Assembly (NCBI GenBank): GCA_964404035.1
Contig: CAYOIT010000028.1
Coordinates: forward strand, 1 to 36,170
Source: CAMBRF01 sp964404035
GTDB lineage: Bacteria; Verrucomicrobiota; Kiritimatiellia; CAIKKV01; CAITUY01
Direction: 5' to 3'
DNA: 36,170 bases
Positions 24,642 through 33,900 of the stretch are shown piece by piece (within the stretch, counting starts at the first letter, position 1; the number at the start of each line of letters is the position of its first letter). A program made the translations under genes and the position numbers. Below the pieces are notes generated by a model that saw only the letters and a program-made list of their open reading frames with translations, had not been told where the DNA came from and did not search any database.

Positions 24642-25222
24642 AATGAGACCTCCTTGTCGGACGGGCGGTCAGCTCGGGGCCGATCGCTGGAATCATTCCG
24701 TGCCTCCAGGCGTTTAAGTTGGGCGGGGGAGTCCAGATACAGGCGGGGGCGTCGGTCGGGCGCAAGGCTGAGACTGCCCGCCGCTTCGACCCGGTCGCCC
24801 TTGGCCGGGAGGCCGTTCGCGTTCACGAGGCGGCGTGCCGTGCGTCGGCCGGCGGCGACCACGATGCGGCCGGTTCCGTCATCCAGTTCGAAACTGGCAT
24901 AGTCGGGTGCACCCTGTTTGTCGAAGACCCTGGGCTCGGTCGCCACCGTTCCCATGATCCGGATGTGCCCATAGTTCATGGAGGGGACGATTTCCGTGGC
25001 CCTCACCAAAGGCAGGTCCACCCGGCGGACCGCGAGGAGGAGGATCAGCAACCCGCCGATGCCAAAGGCCAGCGCCCCCCACCTCAGGAGGCGCAACGGT
25101 AGACGCCCTTCGGGATTGACCCCACAGTAGGGACATTCGGTGACGGGTCCGATAAACCGGCCGCAAGCCGGACAATGGGCCGGTGACGCCGGTGCGCCCG
25201 ATGGCCGAAGGGTCTCGTTCAC
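24638..25222 (-). CDS. Zinc-ribbon, single-TM, OB-fold-like protein
   Basis: The 194-residue protein has an N-terminal zinc ribbon (C17, C20, C30, C33), one membrane helix at about residues 44-64, and a C-terminal domain (about 84-170) resembling an OB fold: IRIMGTVATEPRVFD, YASFELDDGTGRIVVAA, LPAKGDRVEAAGSL. Similar OB-fold domains bind nucleic acid or ligands, but the role here is unknown. GTG at 25222 overlaps the stop of the gap-interrupted CNNM gene (GTGA), which fixes the start. It ends overlapping hpt by 4 bases. Confidence 0.75.
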   Translation of the reverse strand: MNETLRPSGAPASPAHCPACGRFIGPVTECPYCGVNPEGRLPLRLLRWGALAFGIGGLLILLLAVRRVDLPLVRATEIVPSMNYGHIRIMGTVATEPRVFDKQGAPDYASFELDDGTGRIVVAAGRRTARRLVNANGLPAKGDRVEAAGSLSLAPDRRPRLYLDSPAQLKRLEARNDSSDRPRADRPSDKEVSL

Positions 25223-25460
25223 AGTTTCCCCACGATTTCCTCGAGCACGTCCTGCGACGTGATCAGCCCGGTGACCTGGGNNNNNNNNNNNNNNNNNNNN
25301 NNNNNNNNNNNNNNNNNNNNNNNNNNNNNNNNNNNNNNNNNNNNNNNNNNNNNNNNNNNNNNNNNNNNNNNNNNNNNNNNATGACTCCGGTCTCGATGCC
25401 GGCAAAGAAAGCGGCCCCGGCCAGGCAGAAAAGGATGGCGAGAAGTTCAGAACCGATCAC
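25219..25460 (-). CDS. Second CNNM/CBS-domain transporter, interrupted by assembly gap
   Basis: Only the two ends of this gene are visible. The N-terminal 26 residues (GTG 25460; ILFCLAGAAFFAGIETGV) match the first helix of CNNM/DUF21 proteins (hemolysin C/CorC family). The last 19 residues before TGA (GLITSQDVLEEIVGKL) match the end of a second CBS domain. The protein seems to stop there, without the CorC_HlyC domain seen in its neighbour. With 100 N the two ends are out of frame, so the gap length is arbitrary; family size suggests roughly 0.9 kb is missing. Probably a Mg2+/Co2+-related transporter. Confidence 0.75.
25281..25380. other. Assembly gap of 100 N
   Basis: A run of exactly 100 undetermined bases, the usual placeholder for a scaffold join of unknown length. 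It lies within the second CNNM gene. The visible flanks need a true gap length of 2 modulo 3 to keep the reading frame, which 100 does not satisfy. Confidence 0.97.
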
Positions 25461-26725
25461 AGGAACACCTCCTCGGGTTCGGTGGCCTTGGGCGGTTTGT
25501 CGATTTGCACCATCGTAATCCGGTGTTTGCGCATCTGGAGAACGGTGACGCGGCAGGCCTGGGCCTCGACCACATCCCCGGTCTTGGGGATGCGCTCGGC
25601 ATGGGTGGTGACCCAGCCCGCGATGCGGTCGGCGCCGTCGGCTTCGAGGTTCAGGTCGAGTTCGTAGTTGACCTCTTCCAGGCTGGTGTTGCCGTTGACG
25701 CGCCAACGATTCGAGCCGGAGGGCTCGATACTGGAGCTCCGCCCATCGGGCGTTCCGTTGACGAACTCGGCGATCTCGTCAAGGATGTCGCCCCGCGTAA
25801 TCAGGCCGGCCGTGCCGCCATATTCATCGATGACGATGGCCAGGCGCCGTGATTGTTGCTGAAAGGTGGTGAGGAGCGTATCGAGCGGGGCGCTGTCCGG
25901 GACATAGAAATGCGGTGACATTGCCGCCCTGACATCGGGCTGAGGCAAAAGGAGAAACTTGGCGACGTCGAGAAAGCCTTCGACGTGGTCCAGATCGTTG
26001 CGGTAGACGGGCAGGTATCGGAACCTCACTTTGCGGCAGATGTCGCGGTAGTTCTCCGGGTCGTCATTCAGATCGAGGCCGATCAGGTCGACGCGGGGGG
26101 TCATGACATCCCGGGCATGGAGTGCCTCAAGGCGGATAATGCCGTCCACCATCATCCGCTCCTCCTTATTCAGCACCCCTTCCTCGTGACTGACGTCCAC
26201 CGCGGTGAGCAGTTCTTCCTCGGTCAGCCCCGGTCGTTTCGGAGTCAGGTGTTCATGGAATGAATGGGTGATCCAATCCAACAGGGCCTTAACCGGTGTG
26301 CAGCACCAGATCAGGGCTTTCAAGGGGCCAATGTAGTAGCGGGCAAGCCGTTCCTGCTGGCGCACCGCCAGGCGTTTCGGGGTGACTTCGCCGAAAATGA
26401 TGAGCAGGAAGGTCATCGTGGGGATGGCCACGACTTCGCCGTAGGGGTGCAGGAGATGATCGGCTATCACGAACCCCAGGTTGGCCGCGGCGACGTTGAC
26501 GATCGTGTTTCCAATGAGCACGCTCGACAGGAGATCCGTGGGGGAGGCGAGCAGCAGTTCGATTTGTTTGGCCGCCTTTGGGAAACCACGGCGGATGCGG
26601 TGGATCTGCATGGGGGAAAGCGAAAAGAGGGCGGTCTCCGCGCTTGAGAAGAAGGCGGATAGACCGAGCAAGAACACCAGGATTATGCATTCAGCGAGAA
26701 CCAGGGCCGTCATAGATTGCACCAT
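25457..26725 (-). CDS. CNNM/CBS-domain transporter (hemolysin C / CorC family)
   Basis: The 422-residue protein has an N-terminal CNNM (DUF21) membrane domain (about residues 5-190, with LSAFFSSAETALFSLSP), a CBS-domain pair (about 205-325, with IDEYGGTAGLITRGDILDEI) and a C-terminal CorC_HlyC domain (about 340-415). This architecture is associated with Mg2+ or Co2+ transport. Start ATG 26725 gives an almost leaderless transcript from the predicted promoter; ATG 26713 (MTALVLAEC) is a good alternative. First gene of the seven-gene run, and its stop overlaps the start of its paralogue (GTGA). Confidence 0.9.
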   Translation of the reverse strand: MVQSMTALVLAECIILVFLLGLSAFFSSAETALFSLSPMQIHRIRRGFPKAAKQIELLLASPTDLLSSVLIGNTIVNVAAANLGFVIADHLLHPYGEVVAIPTMTFLLIIFGEVTPKRLAVRQQERLARYYIGPLKALIWCCTPVKALLDWITHSFHEHLTPKRPGLTEEELLTAVDVSHEEGVLNKEERMMVDGIIRLEALHARDVMTPRVDLIGLDLNDDPENYRDICRKVRFRYLPVYRNDLDHVEGFLDVAKFLLLPQPDVRAAMSPHFYVPDSAPLDTLLTTFQQQSRRLAIVIDEYGGTAGLITRGDILDEIAEFVNGTPDGRSSSIEPSGSNRWRVNGNTSLEEVNYELDLNLEADGADRIAGWVTTHAERIPKTGDVVEAQACRVTVLQMRKHRITMVQIDKPPKATEPEEVFL

Positions 26726-26739
26726 GCAGGAGCATGCAA

Positions 26740-26768
26740 ATTAAGCGGGACAGAGGCAGCAAAGTCAA
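26740..26768 (-). promoter_or_regulatory. Predicted promoter of the seven-gene membrane operon
   Basis: On the minus strand TTGACT (26768-26763) and CTTAAT (26745-26740) are separated by 17 bases. Initiation near 26733 leaves only about 8 bases before ATG 26725, or 20 before ATG 26713. Confidence 0.45.
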
Positions 26769-26799
26769 TGGCAAACCCTGCAATTCAGGTGGTTTTTTG

Positions 26800-26828
26800 T
26801 TGTCAGTCCCATGCCCGAGGGGTACCAT
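26800..26828 (+). promoter_or_regulatory. Predicted promoter of fucI
   Basis: TTGTCA (26800-26805) and TACCAT (26823-26828) are separated by 17 bases. Initiation near 26835 gives a leader of about 26 bases containing the AAAGGA ribosome site. Confidence 0.45.
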
Positions 26829-26860
26829 TCCGCCACTTTTTTACACGAAAGGATTTGCGA

Positions 26861-28720
26861 ATGAACGAAAACATCCCGAATTTCAACGCTTTGTCCAACG
26901 CCACGCGGCAGTTCGCCCCCTCCAGCCGGGCTTTGGTGGGGCATCTTCCGACGATTGCCATTACCCCCGTGGCGGATGGCCGTGTAGGGGCGTATGAGTC
27001 GAATGTCGCCGGTACCTGGCGGATGGTGGAGAAGGTTCACAAGCTGATCACCCAGGGAGTCCGCCTTCCGGACGGCACTCCGGTCCGCGTGGTGGTTGCT
27101 CCCGAGATCGTCTACGGTCCCCGTTCGGGCGCCCTGGCGCAGGAACATTACGTGAAGGAAGGCGTCACGGCCAATATCTGGGTCAGCCGTTCCTGGGCCT
27201 ACAGCGATGAGCTGATGAGTGCCTGCATGGGCATTGGCAGTTCCGAATGGCAACAGGCTGCCTATGGACTGAACCAGACCGATCGTCCCGGCGCCGTCTG
27301 GCTGAAGGCGTTCACGGCGGCCATGGATGAAAAAGGGCGGCCGATCTTCTGCATCTACAATCCCGACCTGGAAGACGACAGCGGCGACCTGGCCCCTTAT
27401 GTGGCCGAGCGGATTCTGCGGTTCGCGCGGTGTGCGGCGGCCGTGGGGGAGATTCGCGGCAAGAACTACCTCTCCGTGGGCAGCGTTTCGATGGGCATCA
27501 TCGGCTCGGATGTGAACCGCAACATGATGCACCACTACCTGGGCATGGGCACGGTTTCGGTGGACATGGTGGCCGTCAAGGGGCGCATGGAGCGGGGATT
27601 CTACGACCACGAGGAACTGGAGAAGGCCTTCCAGTTCATGAAGAAGAATGTCAAGACCGACTACGGGAAAGGAAAGCGCCCGCAGTCGAACGACGAGCTG
27701 TTGCGCGACTGTCTGAAGATGACGCTGATCGTGCGGGACCTGATGATCGGGAACGCCCGCCTGGCGGATTCGAAGATCGGCAAGGCGCAGGGGTTCAAGG
27801 CCGATGTTGAGTTCTCGCAGGGCTGCAATGCCATCGCCGCAGGGACGCAGGGGCAGCGCCAGTGGACGGATCTCTACCCCAACTTCGACATGACCGAGTC
27901 CATGCTCTGCAGTTCGTTCGACTGGAACGGTTACCGGTCCCCGATGGTCGTGGCCACGGAAAATGACAGCAAGAACGGCATCGGAATGCTCATGGCCATG
28001 CTGGTCTCCGGCATGCCGCAGCTTTTCTCGGACATCCGGACCAACTGGACGGTGGCCAGCATCAAGAAGGCGACCGGCAAGGACGTCAGCAAGATTGCGC
28101 CGCAGGGCTTGATCGACAAGCGCAACTCCGGCGCCGGGGCGCTGGACTACGCGATCGACGTGTTGAGCCTGGTGAAAGGGAGCAAGAAGATGTCGATGCA
28201 GGAGGTGGCCTGCGCCCTCCGCAACGATCCCGGGCTGCAGAAGAAGCTCATCAAGGAAGCCCTCGATGCCACCACCTACATGGCGGCCAATCTCGAGTAT
28301 TTCCCGGGTGACGGCTTGTCGAGCCATTACACGACGCCGGGCGGCATCCCGATGACCGCTTACCGGTACAACGCCGTGGGCAACCTGTTGACCTGCTCCG
28401 TGGTGGAAGGCGAAACGGTGAGACTGCCCGCCGATGTGGCCCGCCACATCAGCCAGGTCACGGATCCGACCTGGCCCGAGACCTACTGGAAGCCGCGCGA
28501 TATGTCCTCCTTCGAGTACATGTCGAAGATCGGGCCGAACCATGACGCCAATTCGTTCGGGCTCATCGGGGCGGATATGATCACCCTGAACGCCATGCTG
28601 CGCATCCCCGTGGATATGCACAACGTTCCGAGCGATCAGATCTTCCGTCCGACGATGTGGGACCGTTTCGGGGGCGACGATTTCCGCGCCTGCGAAAAGC
28701 TCGGTCCGCTGTACGTCTAA
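26861..28720 (+). CDS. fucI: L-fucose isomerase
   Basis: FucI interconverts L-fucose and L-fuculose (also D-arabinose/D-ribulose) with Mn2+. The 619-residue protein keeps all three metal ligands: E367 in TENDSKNG, D391 in FSDIRTNW (24 residues later, the spacing of E. coli Glu337/Asp361) and H561 in GPNHDANS (E. coli His528). The C-terminus IGADMITLNAMLRIPVDMHN is typical. ATG 26861 has AAAGGA upstream; the frame stays open further upstream but without conserved sequence. No fuculokinase or aldolase is seen nearby; an ATP-grasp gene follows after 7 bases. Confidence 0.95.
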   Translation: MNENIPNFNALSNATRQFAPSSRALVGHLPTIAITPVADGRVGAYESNVAGTWRMVEKVHKLITQGVRLPDGTPVRVVVAPEIVYGPRSGALAQEHYVKEGVTANIWVSRSWAYSDELMSACMGIGSSEWQQAAYGLNQTDRPGAVWLKAFTAAMDEKGRPIFCIYNPDLEDDSGDLAPYVAERILRFARCAAAVGEIRGKNYLSVGSVSMGIIGSDVNRNMMHHYLGMGTVSVDMVAVKGRMERGFYDHEELEKAFQFMKKNVKTDYGKGKRPQSNDELLRDCLKMTLIVRDLMIGNARLADSKIGKAQGFKADVEFSQGCNAIAAGTQGQRQWTDLYPNFDMTESMLCSSFDWNGYRSPMVVATENDSKNGIGMLMAMLVSGMPQLFSDIRTNWTVASIKKATGKDVSKIAPQGLIDKRNSGAGALDYAIDVLSLVKGSKKMSMQEVACALRNDPGLQKKLIKEALDATTYMAANLEYFPGDGLSSHYTTPGGIPMTAYRYNAVGNLLTCSVVEGETVRLPADVARHISQVTDPTWPETYWKPRDMSSFEYMSKIGPNHDANSFGLIGADMITLNAMLRIPVDMHNVPSDQIFRPTMWDRFGGDDFRACEKLGPLYV

Positions 28721-28727
28721 AGACGGC

Positions 28728-29654
28728 GTGAACTCGATCTATACGACCACGATCACGAGCGAGGCCCGGCGTCGGGGTATTCGCATCGGCGTCATCGATC
28801 CGGTGACGCCGATCTTCACGCTTCGGCACGGAGGCCGGAGCGTGCGGTGCTACAATGCGCTCACCGACCGGGTGGGCGCGGTCACCTTCCATATGGCGCA
28901 GAACAAGCGCCTCGCCAACGCGTTTCTGAAACAGAACGGTTTTCCCGTTCCGGATCAGGAACTGTTCAGCGACCTACCCTCGGCCGAGCGCTTTCTCAAG
29001 AGAAACAAGACCATCGTGGTGAAGCCCTGTACCCAGTGGGGGGGGCGCGGGGTGTCGGTGGCGGTTCGAACTGTGGCGGAACTGGGAGAGGCCATTCGCA
29101 AGGCCCGCCGGTTCGAAGAGGAGATCGTTCTCGAAGAGTGCGTCCGCGGCGTGGATTACCGCCTCATCTTTGTTGATTTCAAGTTCGTGGCGGCCATCCG
29201 GCGGCGACCGGCCACGGTCACCGGCAACGGGCGGGATGCCCTCCGCACCCTGATTCGCTGCCGTAATCGTGAGGAACGACGACGCGATCCCAGCCATATC
29301 ATTCCTCAGGATTCCGAGACGGGAAGAAACCTTGAGGCGCTTGGGTTGTCGTGGGACACCGTGCCGCCGGCAGGGCGGGAGGTGCAGGTGAGGTTGACCT
29401 CCAACTATCACACAGGCGGCAGCATTGATGTGGTGACCGACTCCGTCAGCCCGAGCCTGGTGTCCGTCGCCAGGCGCGCGGTGCGGGCGCTGAACGTGCC
29501 GGTGATTGGGGTGGATTTCCTGGTCAACGAGAAGACCGGGAAGCACTGGATCATCGAACTCAGTCCCGACCTCGCCATCTCGCCGCCCGAGGGCGAGGAG
29601 GTGGCCAAACGCTTTCTGGACTATCTCTTTCCGGAAACAGCCGTCAAGCGTTAG
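28728..29654 (+). CDS. ATP-grasp ligase, cyanophycin-synthetase/GshF-like
   Basis: The 308-residue protein is a stand-alone ATP-grasp domain. Matching motifs are IVVKPCTQWGGRGVSV (K99), VLEECVRGVDYRLI (E136, E137), RRRPATVTGNGRDALRTLI and NYHTGGSIDVVTD, all close to cyanophycin synthetase and bifunctional glutathione synthetase. The last metal-binding motif, normally E-x-N, reads E277-L-S279, so Asn is replaced by Ser. No Mur-ligase-like module follows, unlike full cyanophycin synthetase. It should join an amine to a carboxylate using ATP; substrates are unknown. GTG lies 7 bases after fucI with a weak ribosome site. Confidence 0.8.
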   Translation: MNSIYTTTITSEARRRGIRIGVIDPVTPIFTLRHGGRSVRCYNALTDRVGAVTFHMAQNKRLANAFLKQNGFPVPDQELFSDLPSAERFLKRNKTIVVKPCTQWGGRGVSVAVRTVAELGEAIRKARRFEEEIVLEECVRGVDYRLIFVDFKFVAAIRRRPATVTGNGRDALRTLIRCRNREERRRDPSHIIPQDSETGRNLEALGLSWDTVPPAGREVQVRLTSNYHTGGSIDVVTDSVSPSLVSVARRAVRALNVPVIGVDFLVNEKTGKHWIIELSPDLAISPPEGEEVAKRFLDYLFPETAVKR

Positions 29655-29672
29655 GTCGTTTGTCGCTCAGAT

Positions 29673-29730
29673 GGCTGGCGACGTTCCGCCTTCGCCGGGC
29701 TCCGGCGTGACAAGAGCGCCAGCCCTACTG
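29673..29730 (-). repeat. REP-like hairpin with expanded loop, copy 4
   Basis: Read on the minus strand the element starts GTAG, then GGCTGGCG ... CGCCAGCC, an 8-bp stem. The loop begins CT and ends ACGT, as if the CTACGT loop of the other copies had been split by 30 extra bases, which themselves contain a hairpin (CGCCGG/CCGGCG). It lies between convergent genes and may act as a two-way terminator. Confidence 0.6.
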
Positions 29731-29749
29731 TGTGGTTTCCGTTGGGTTG

Positions 29750-30652
29750 TCAGAATATCTTCGTCAGGGTCAGCACGGCGATCTGGCCTTCGGGGCGGTC
29801 GCGGACCTCGAACTCTTTCTCGTAACGCAACGAAGCGATGGTCATGATCTGCGGGATCATGGCCTGAATTTCCGGGCCGATGGCGAAAGTGCGATCATGG
29901 TCACCTTTGCCGGCAGCCGGCACATCGTCGCCCGAATCGTCGGTGACCTGCCAGTGGCAGTAACCGGCCAGGCCGACCTCGTACAGTTTCGCGACATTCT
30001 TGCTGAGCCCCCATTCAAAATGGAACGCATCGCCGGGGCGGATATCCACGTCGTCCTTGTTGCCGTTCACTTCGTAACGGCTAAGGAGGGAGGCGGCCCA
30101 GGTTTTCGCGGGGTCGAGGTAGAGTGTGGAACCCAAGGTGAAGAGCAGGGAATCATAGCCATCTCCGGGGCTGGACGGGTCTTTGGAATCGAAATCGCCG
30201 GTCTTCAAGTAAGCCCCGGCAGCGGCCGACACGTCGGCCCGGGCGAAGTGCCAGGAAAGTAGAATCGGTTCCACGGCAATGTCACCGAACCCGGCCGAAT
30301 CGGTGTTCAGACCCATCGCATCGATCTCGATGTCTTTGCTGAGATAGGGAGCCAGCACGTCCATGCCGTAGTCCGCGCCGAGGATTTTGTAGGGCGTAAT
30401 CCAGATCAAGCGGGGCACGAAGGCCAGAACTGAGGCATCAAATCCTACGGGAAGCTTGTCGCCGTTCGCGTCGCGAAGGGTGTCGGCGGTGTAGTAGGCT
30501 GAGTAGAGTCGACCGTATACGCCCGGGGGTGGGAGCGAGGCTCCCTTGATCCCTTCGACGCCGTTCACATAGTGAGTTTGTTCGGAGGCGAAGGACGTTG
30601 ACGCCACGATCAGGGACAGTACCGCACTCATCATCCACTGCTTGCCATGCAT
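29750..30652 (-). CDS. Outer-membrane beta-barrel protein (Phenol_MetA_deg-like)
   Basis: The 300-residue product begins with a signal peptide (cleavage expected after SFA, residue 23) and continues in alternating beta-strand-like segments to a C-terminal aromatic residue (LTKIF). It resembles the MetA-pathway/transporter family of putative outer-membrane proteins (PF13557), with an early GVYGRLYSAYYTAD, a LGADYGMDVLAPY strand and a late AIGPEIQAMIP. These are thought to help hydrophobic or aromatic substrates cross, but experimental support is thin. ATG 30652 has AAGGAGA 5 bases upstream; the longer open frame is upstream sequence containing repeat copy 3. Confidence 0.8.
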   Translation of the reverse strand: MHGKQWMMSAVLSLIVASTSFASEQTHYVNGVEGIKGASLPPPGVYGRLYSAYYTADTLRDANGDKLPVGFDASVLAFVPRLIWITPYKILGADYGMDVLAPYLSKDIEIDAMGLNTDSAGFGDIAVEPILLSWHFARADVSAAAGAYLKTGDFDSKDPSSPGDGYDSLLFTLGSTLYLDPAKTWAASLLSRYEVNGNKDDVDIRPGDAFHFEWGLSKNVAKLYEVGLAGYCHWQVTDDSGDDVPAAGKGDHDRTFAIGPEIQAMIPQIMTIASLRYEKEFEVRDRPEGQIAVLTLTKIF

Positions 30653-30685
30653 AGGGTCTCCTTTGTGTTGAGGGTGAACGGCGAC

Positions 30686-30714
30686 GTTGTAGCCCAAGCC
30701 GAGATCCGATCCAA
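30686..30714 (-). promoter_or_regulatory. Weak predicted promoter of the outer-membrane protein gene
   Basis: Minus-strand TTGGAT (30714-30709), 17 bases, then TACAAC (30691-30686). Matches are 3/6 and 4/6, so this is tentative. Confidence 0.25.
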
Positions 30715-30767
30715 GCCTTTTCATCGACAGGAGCCCCGTTGGAACCGCTGGACCGAGGCGAACGCCA

Positions 30768-30823
30768 GTAGGGTGGGCGCTACGTCGCCCGCCCCGGCCG
30801 GCGGCGTAGCGCCGGCCGTACTG
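30768..30823 (+). repeat. REP/BIME-like double hairpin, copy 3
   Basis: GTAG foot, hairpin 1 stem GGTGGGCG/CGCCCGCC (one G-U) with loop CTACGT, hairpin 2 stem GGCCGGCG/CGCCGGCC with loop GCGTAG, then GTACTG. Stem bases differ from copy 1 on both arms, while loops and ends are unchanged. It sits in the 268-base gap between divergent genes; I see no convincing plus-strand promoter in the remainder of that gap. Confidence 0.73.
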
Positions 30824-30920
30824 CACCCCACCACAGCCGGGATCGCAAGATAGAGCTTTACGCGGGCGGGGTCGGGGGGGCACACTTATGAACTACTTCA
30901 AACAGCTCGGAGAGTGAACC

Positions 30921-33900
30921 ATGCATCAAGGTTCTGTTGTAATGCGGCGGTTTTCAATGAGACGAACCCTGGGGCGAGGTCTGTGGGGAGGACTGTTGGC
31001 GCTGTTCTGCGCGCAAGTCGCTTCTTCGGCAACGACCGGGCCTGAGCCATCGCTTCCCGCGATAGACGCGGCATCGACGGATCTTGCCATGGCTGTTTCG
31101 GCCGACCTTATTGACTGGGATAACTGCATCGCTTTCGGCGATGGGCACGAACTGAACAAAGCTCCGCGCGAGGTTCTGCTGACGCTTCTTGGATTGGCGG
31201 CTACCCCCTCGACCAATCAGTGGTCCACCGGACCGCTGGCCGGGGAAGTGAGACATTTCCAGGTTGCCTTTCACGCTCCGGTCAAGGTGGGTACGGTGTG
31301 TCTGATTACGGAAGGCGCGGTCCCCGCGGTGGCCTACCTCAAGCCGGAGGCTTCGTATCCCGGTGCCATGACTAATGATGCCGTCTGGGTTCGGGTACCG
31401 GGCGGGGCCGTGAATCCATTGCCGGCCGGTACCGCCGTGCGCGCGTTTCGTTTCACCTACCGGGTCTCCAATCTTCCCTGGGAGAACGGAAAGCATGCCT
31501 CGGCCATGGTCAGGACGTTGATGCTGGGCGGCCGGTTCTGGAGCCCGGTGGCGTTGGGAGCAGGAAGTGACTGGACGACGGTGACGGCGGCCAAGGCTGT
31601 CCAGGTCGACCGTTGGACGGGATCGTGGCCGGCATCGTTGAAGGTGTCCGGTCTTGCGGTGGGTACCCTGCCGCCGGGACGCGCGGTGTTTCAGGCGCTT
31701 CCCGCCACCGTGTCGGAACATCCCCTGGCGGCGGCCTCCAATGCCTGGGGGCAGCTGGTTGTCGCCGCCTGCGGCACCGGTCCGACGGTGCTCTCGACGG
31801 GCGCGGGCGATCCGATCAAGGGCCTCAGAATGGAGTGCTCCGGTTACCGAAAAGGGCGCGCGACGCCGCCGATGTTGCCGCTGGTGGCGTTGCGCGAGGG
31901 GGAATTTCCGCCGGCCAGCTTTGTTCCCGATCCCCCCTTCCGATTCGGTTATGACATGCCCCTGAACGGGTTCATGGCCATACGGGTTGCCGATGCCTCA
32001 GGCAAAGAGGTCCGGCGGCTGGTGGCGGAGGTCGAACGCCGGCAGGGCGGCATCGTCGAGCCCTGGGATCTAAAAGACGATAATGGGAAATACGTGACGC
32101 CCGGCCGCTATGCCTGGCGCGGCCTGGCGCGTCCTCCGTTGAAGCTGACCTACGAGATGACCGTCTACACCGCCGGCCATCCGCCGTGGCGGGCGCCGGT
32201 TCCCGGGGGCGGTTGGTGGATGGGCGATCATTGCCCGCCCCGCGCGGTGTGCTCGGTGAAGAACCGGATGTTTTTCGGCGCCCAGGGGGCGGAGTTCGGT
32301 GTTCCTTTCATCGCCACCGATCTGGATGGGCACAAGGTGTGGCAGTATGACCAGGGCATCGAACGGTTGGTCTCGGACGGGCAATACGCCTACGCGGTGG
32401 GCGATGACGCCATTACGCGGTTCGATCCGACCAACGGATTTGCGCGGAAGGAAGTCCTGCGTTTCAAATACAGCGAAGACATTCCCAACCGGGCGCAGAC
32501 GTGGATTCAGGCGGAAGTGAGCGGCGCGGCCTGCGGCAACGGGTTGATGGCGGTGAGCTACAATGCTCCCGATGCTCCCTGGATCACCTCCGCGTTCACG
32601 CCCAACGACGTTGACCTCAAGGGGTGTGTGCCTGCCGTGACGGGCGAGAAGGTTCACGAGACCGACTACACGCCGGCCGAGCGAATTTTCGGGACTTTCC
32701 TGGCGATCCCCAGTTCCTGCGCGGCGCGTTTCGGGGCGGCGACCGCGACAGGGCCGACGGCCCGCACCCTGGTGATGGCGTTACGGAAGGAAGTTCCGGT
32801 GGGGAGCATCATGGTGCCCGACGGCACTCTGCGTGTCTGGGCGTTGCGTCCCGGGAAAGCCCTGCCGGCCGGGTTCAGGAACAACGCTCCCGCCACGGCG
32901 GATTCCGAGCTGCTGGGCGACAAGCCGGATGACGATCTCGGCACCCTGAGTCTCGACGCCTCAGGTGATGGTCGCTTCGCTGAGGAGGACTGGATGCCGC
33001 TGAAGATGGGGCAAAAGGGATCGTCCGACATCGCCGTGAGCCCTGCCAAAGGGATCAAAACCCGCTACATCGCGTTCTCCTCGAAAAATCTCGAATACCT
33101 CGATTGTGCGCTGGTGCTTAACCGGCGGTACCGGAACGCGGCGCCGGAGGCGAAGTTGATGTTCCTGGAAGGCCAGGCGAACGGACCCGCGGGATGGACC
33201 ACCGCCCGGGGGGACAGTAATCCGCTTTCCACGGGGAATCCCGCGATCGCCGCTTTTGTGTGGCCGTCCGCCGTGCCCATGCGGGGCTTCGCCCTGTTGT
33301 ATCCGATGAAGCGGGCCGGGGTAGCCTTCGATGTGTGGCAGGGGGCGGCGGATGCCGTCATCGACCGTGACGCGTTGAAGGACGATGCCAACTGGAAGCA
33401 GGTCTTCAACCATGTTCAGGTCGAAAACCACATCAAGATGGGGTGGCATGAGAACCGGGTGATTCATTTCGATCTGGGAACGACGCGACCGGTCCGCGCG
33501 CTTCGGATTCGACTGGTGGCCATGCCCACTCGCGGCAGGCTCCCCTCCGGCGGCTTCGGCTCGCTCGTCGCTTTCCAGCCCCTCGGCGAGGATCCCGACC
33601 TTCCCCCCCGTTTGAATGAGCGCGTCACGATTGTCGAGATGCCGAAGCCGGAGACTCCGGCCCGTGAGCTGAACTACCTCGCGCTGCCCAGACCGGGTCC
33701 GTTGACGTTCGACCAGGAGGGGAGCCTGTATGTGGCCTGCACCCAGGGCATTGTGCGACTCCGGAATGTCGCCCAACAAACCAACCCGCCGGTCTGCGAG
33801 CCGTTCATTCCCGCGGAAGCGATCCGACGGCCGCGGGCCCTCGCCTTCGGGCCCGATGGGATGCTCTATGTGCTGAGCGGAGCGATCAATGCGGTGCAGG

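Noticed and set aside
30653..30883. N-terminal extension of the outer-membrane protein up to 30883
   Set aside because: It would run through REP copy 3 and lack a ribosome site; ATG 30652 has AAGGAGA and starts a clear signal peptide.
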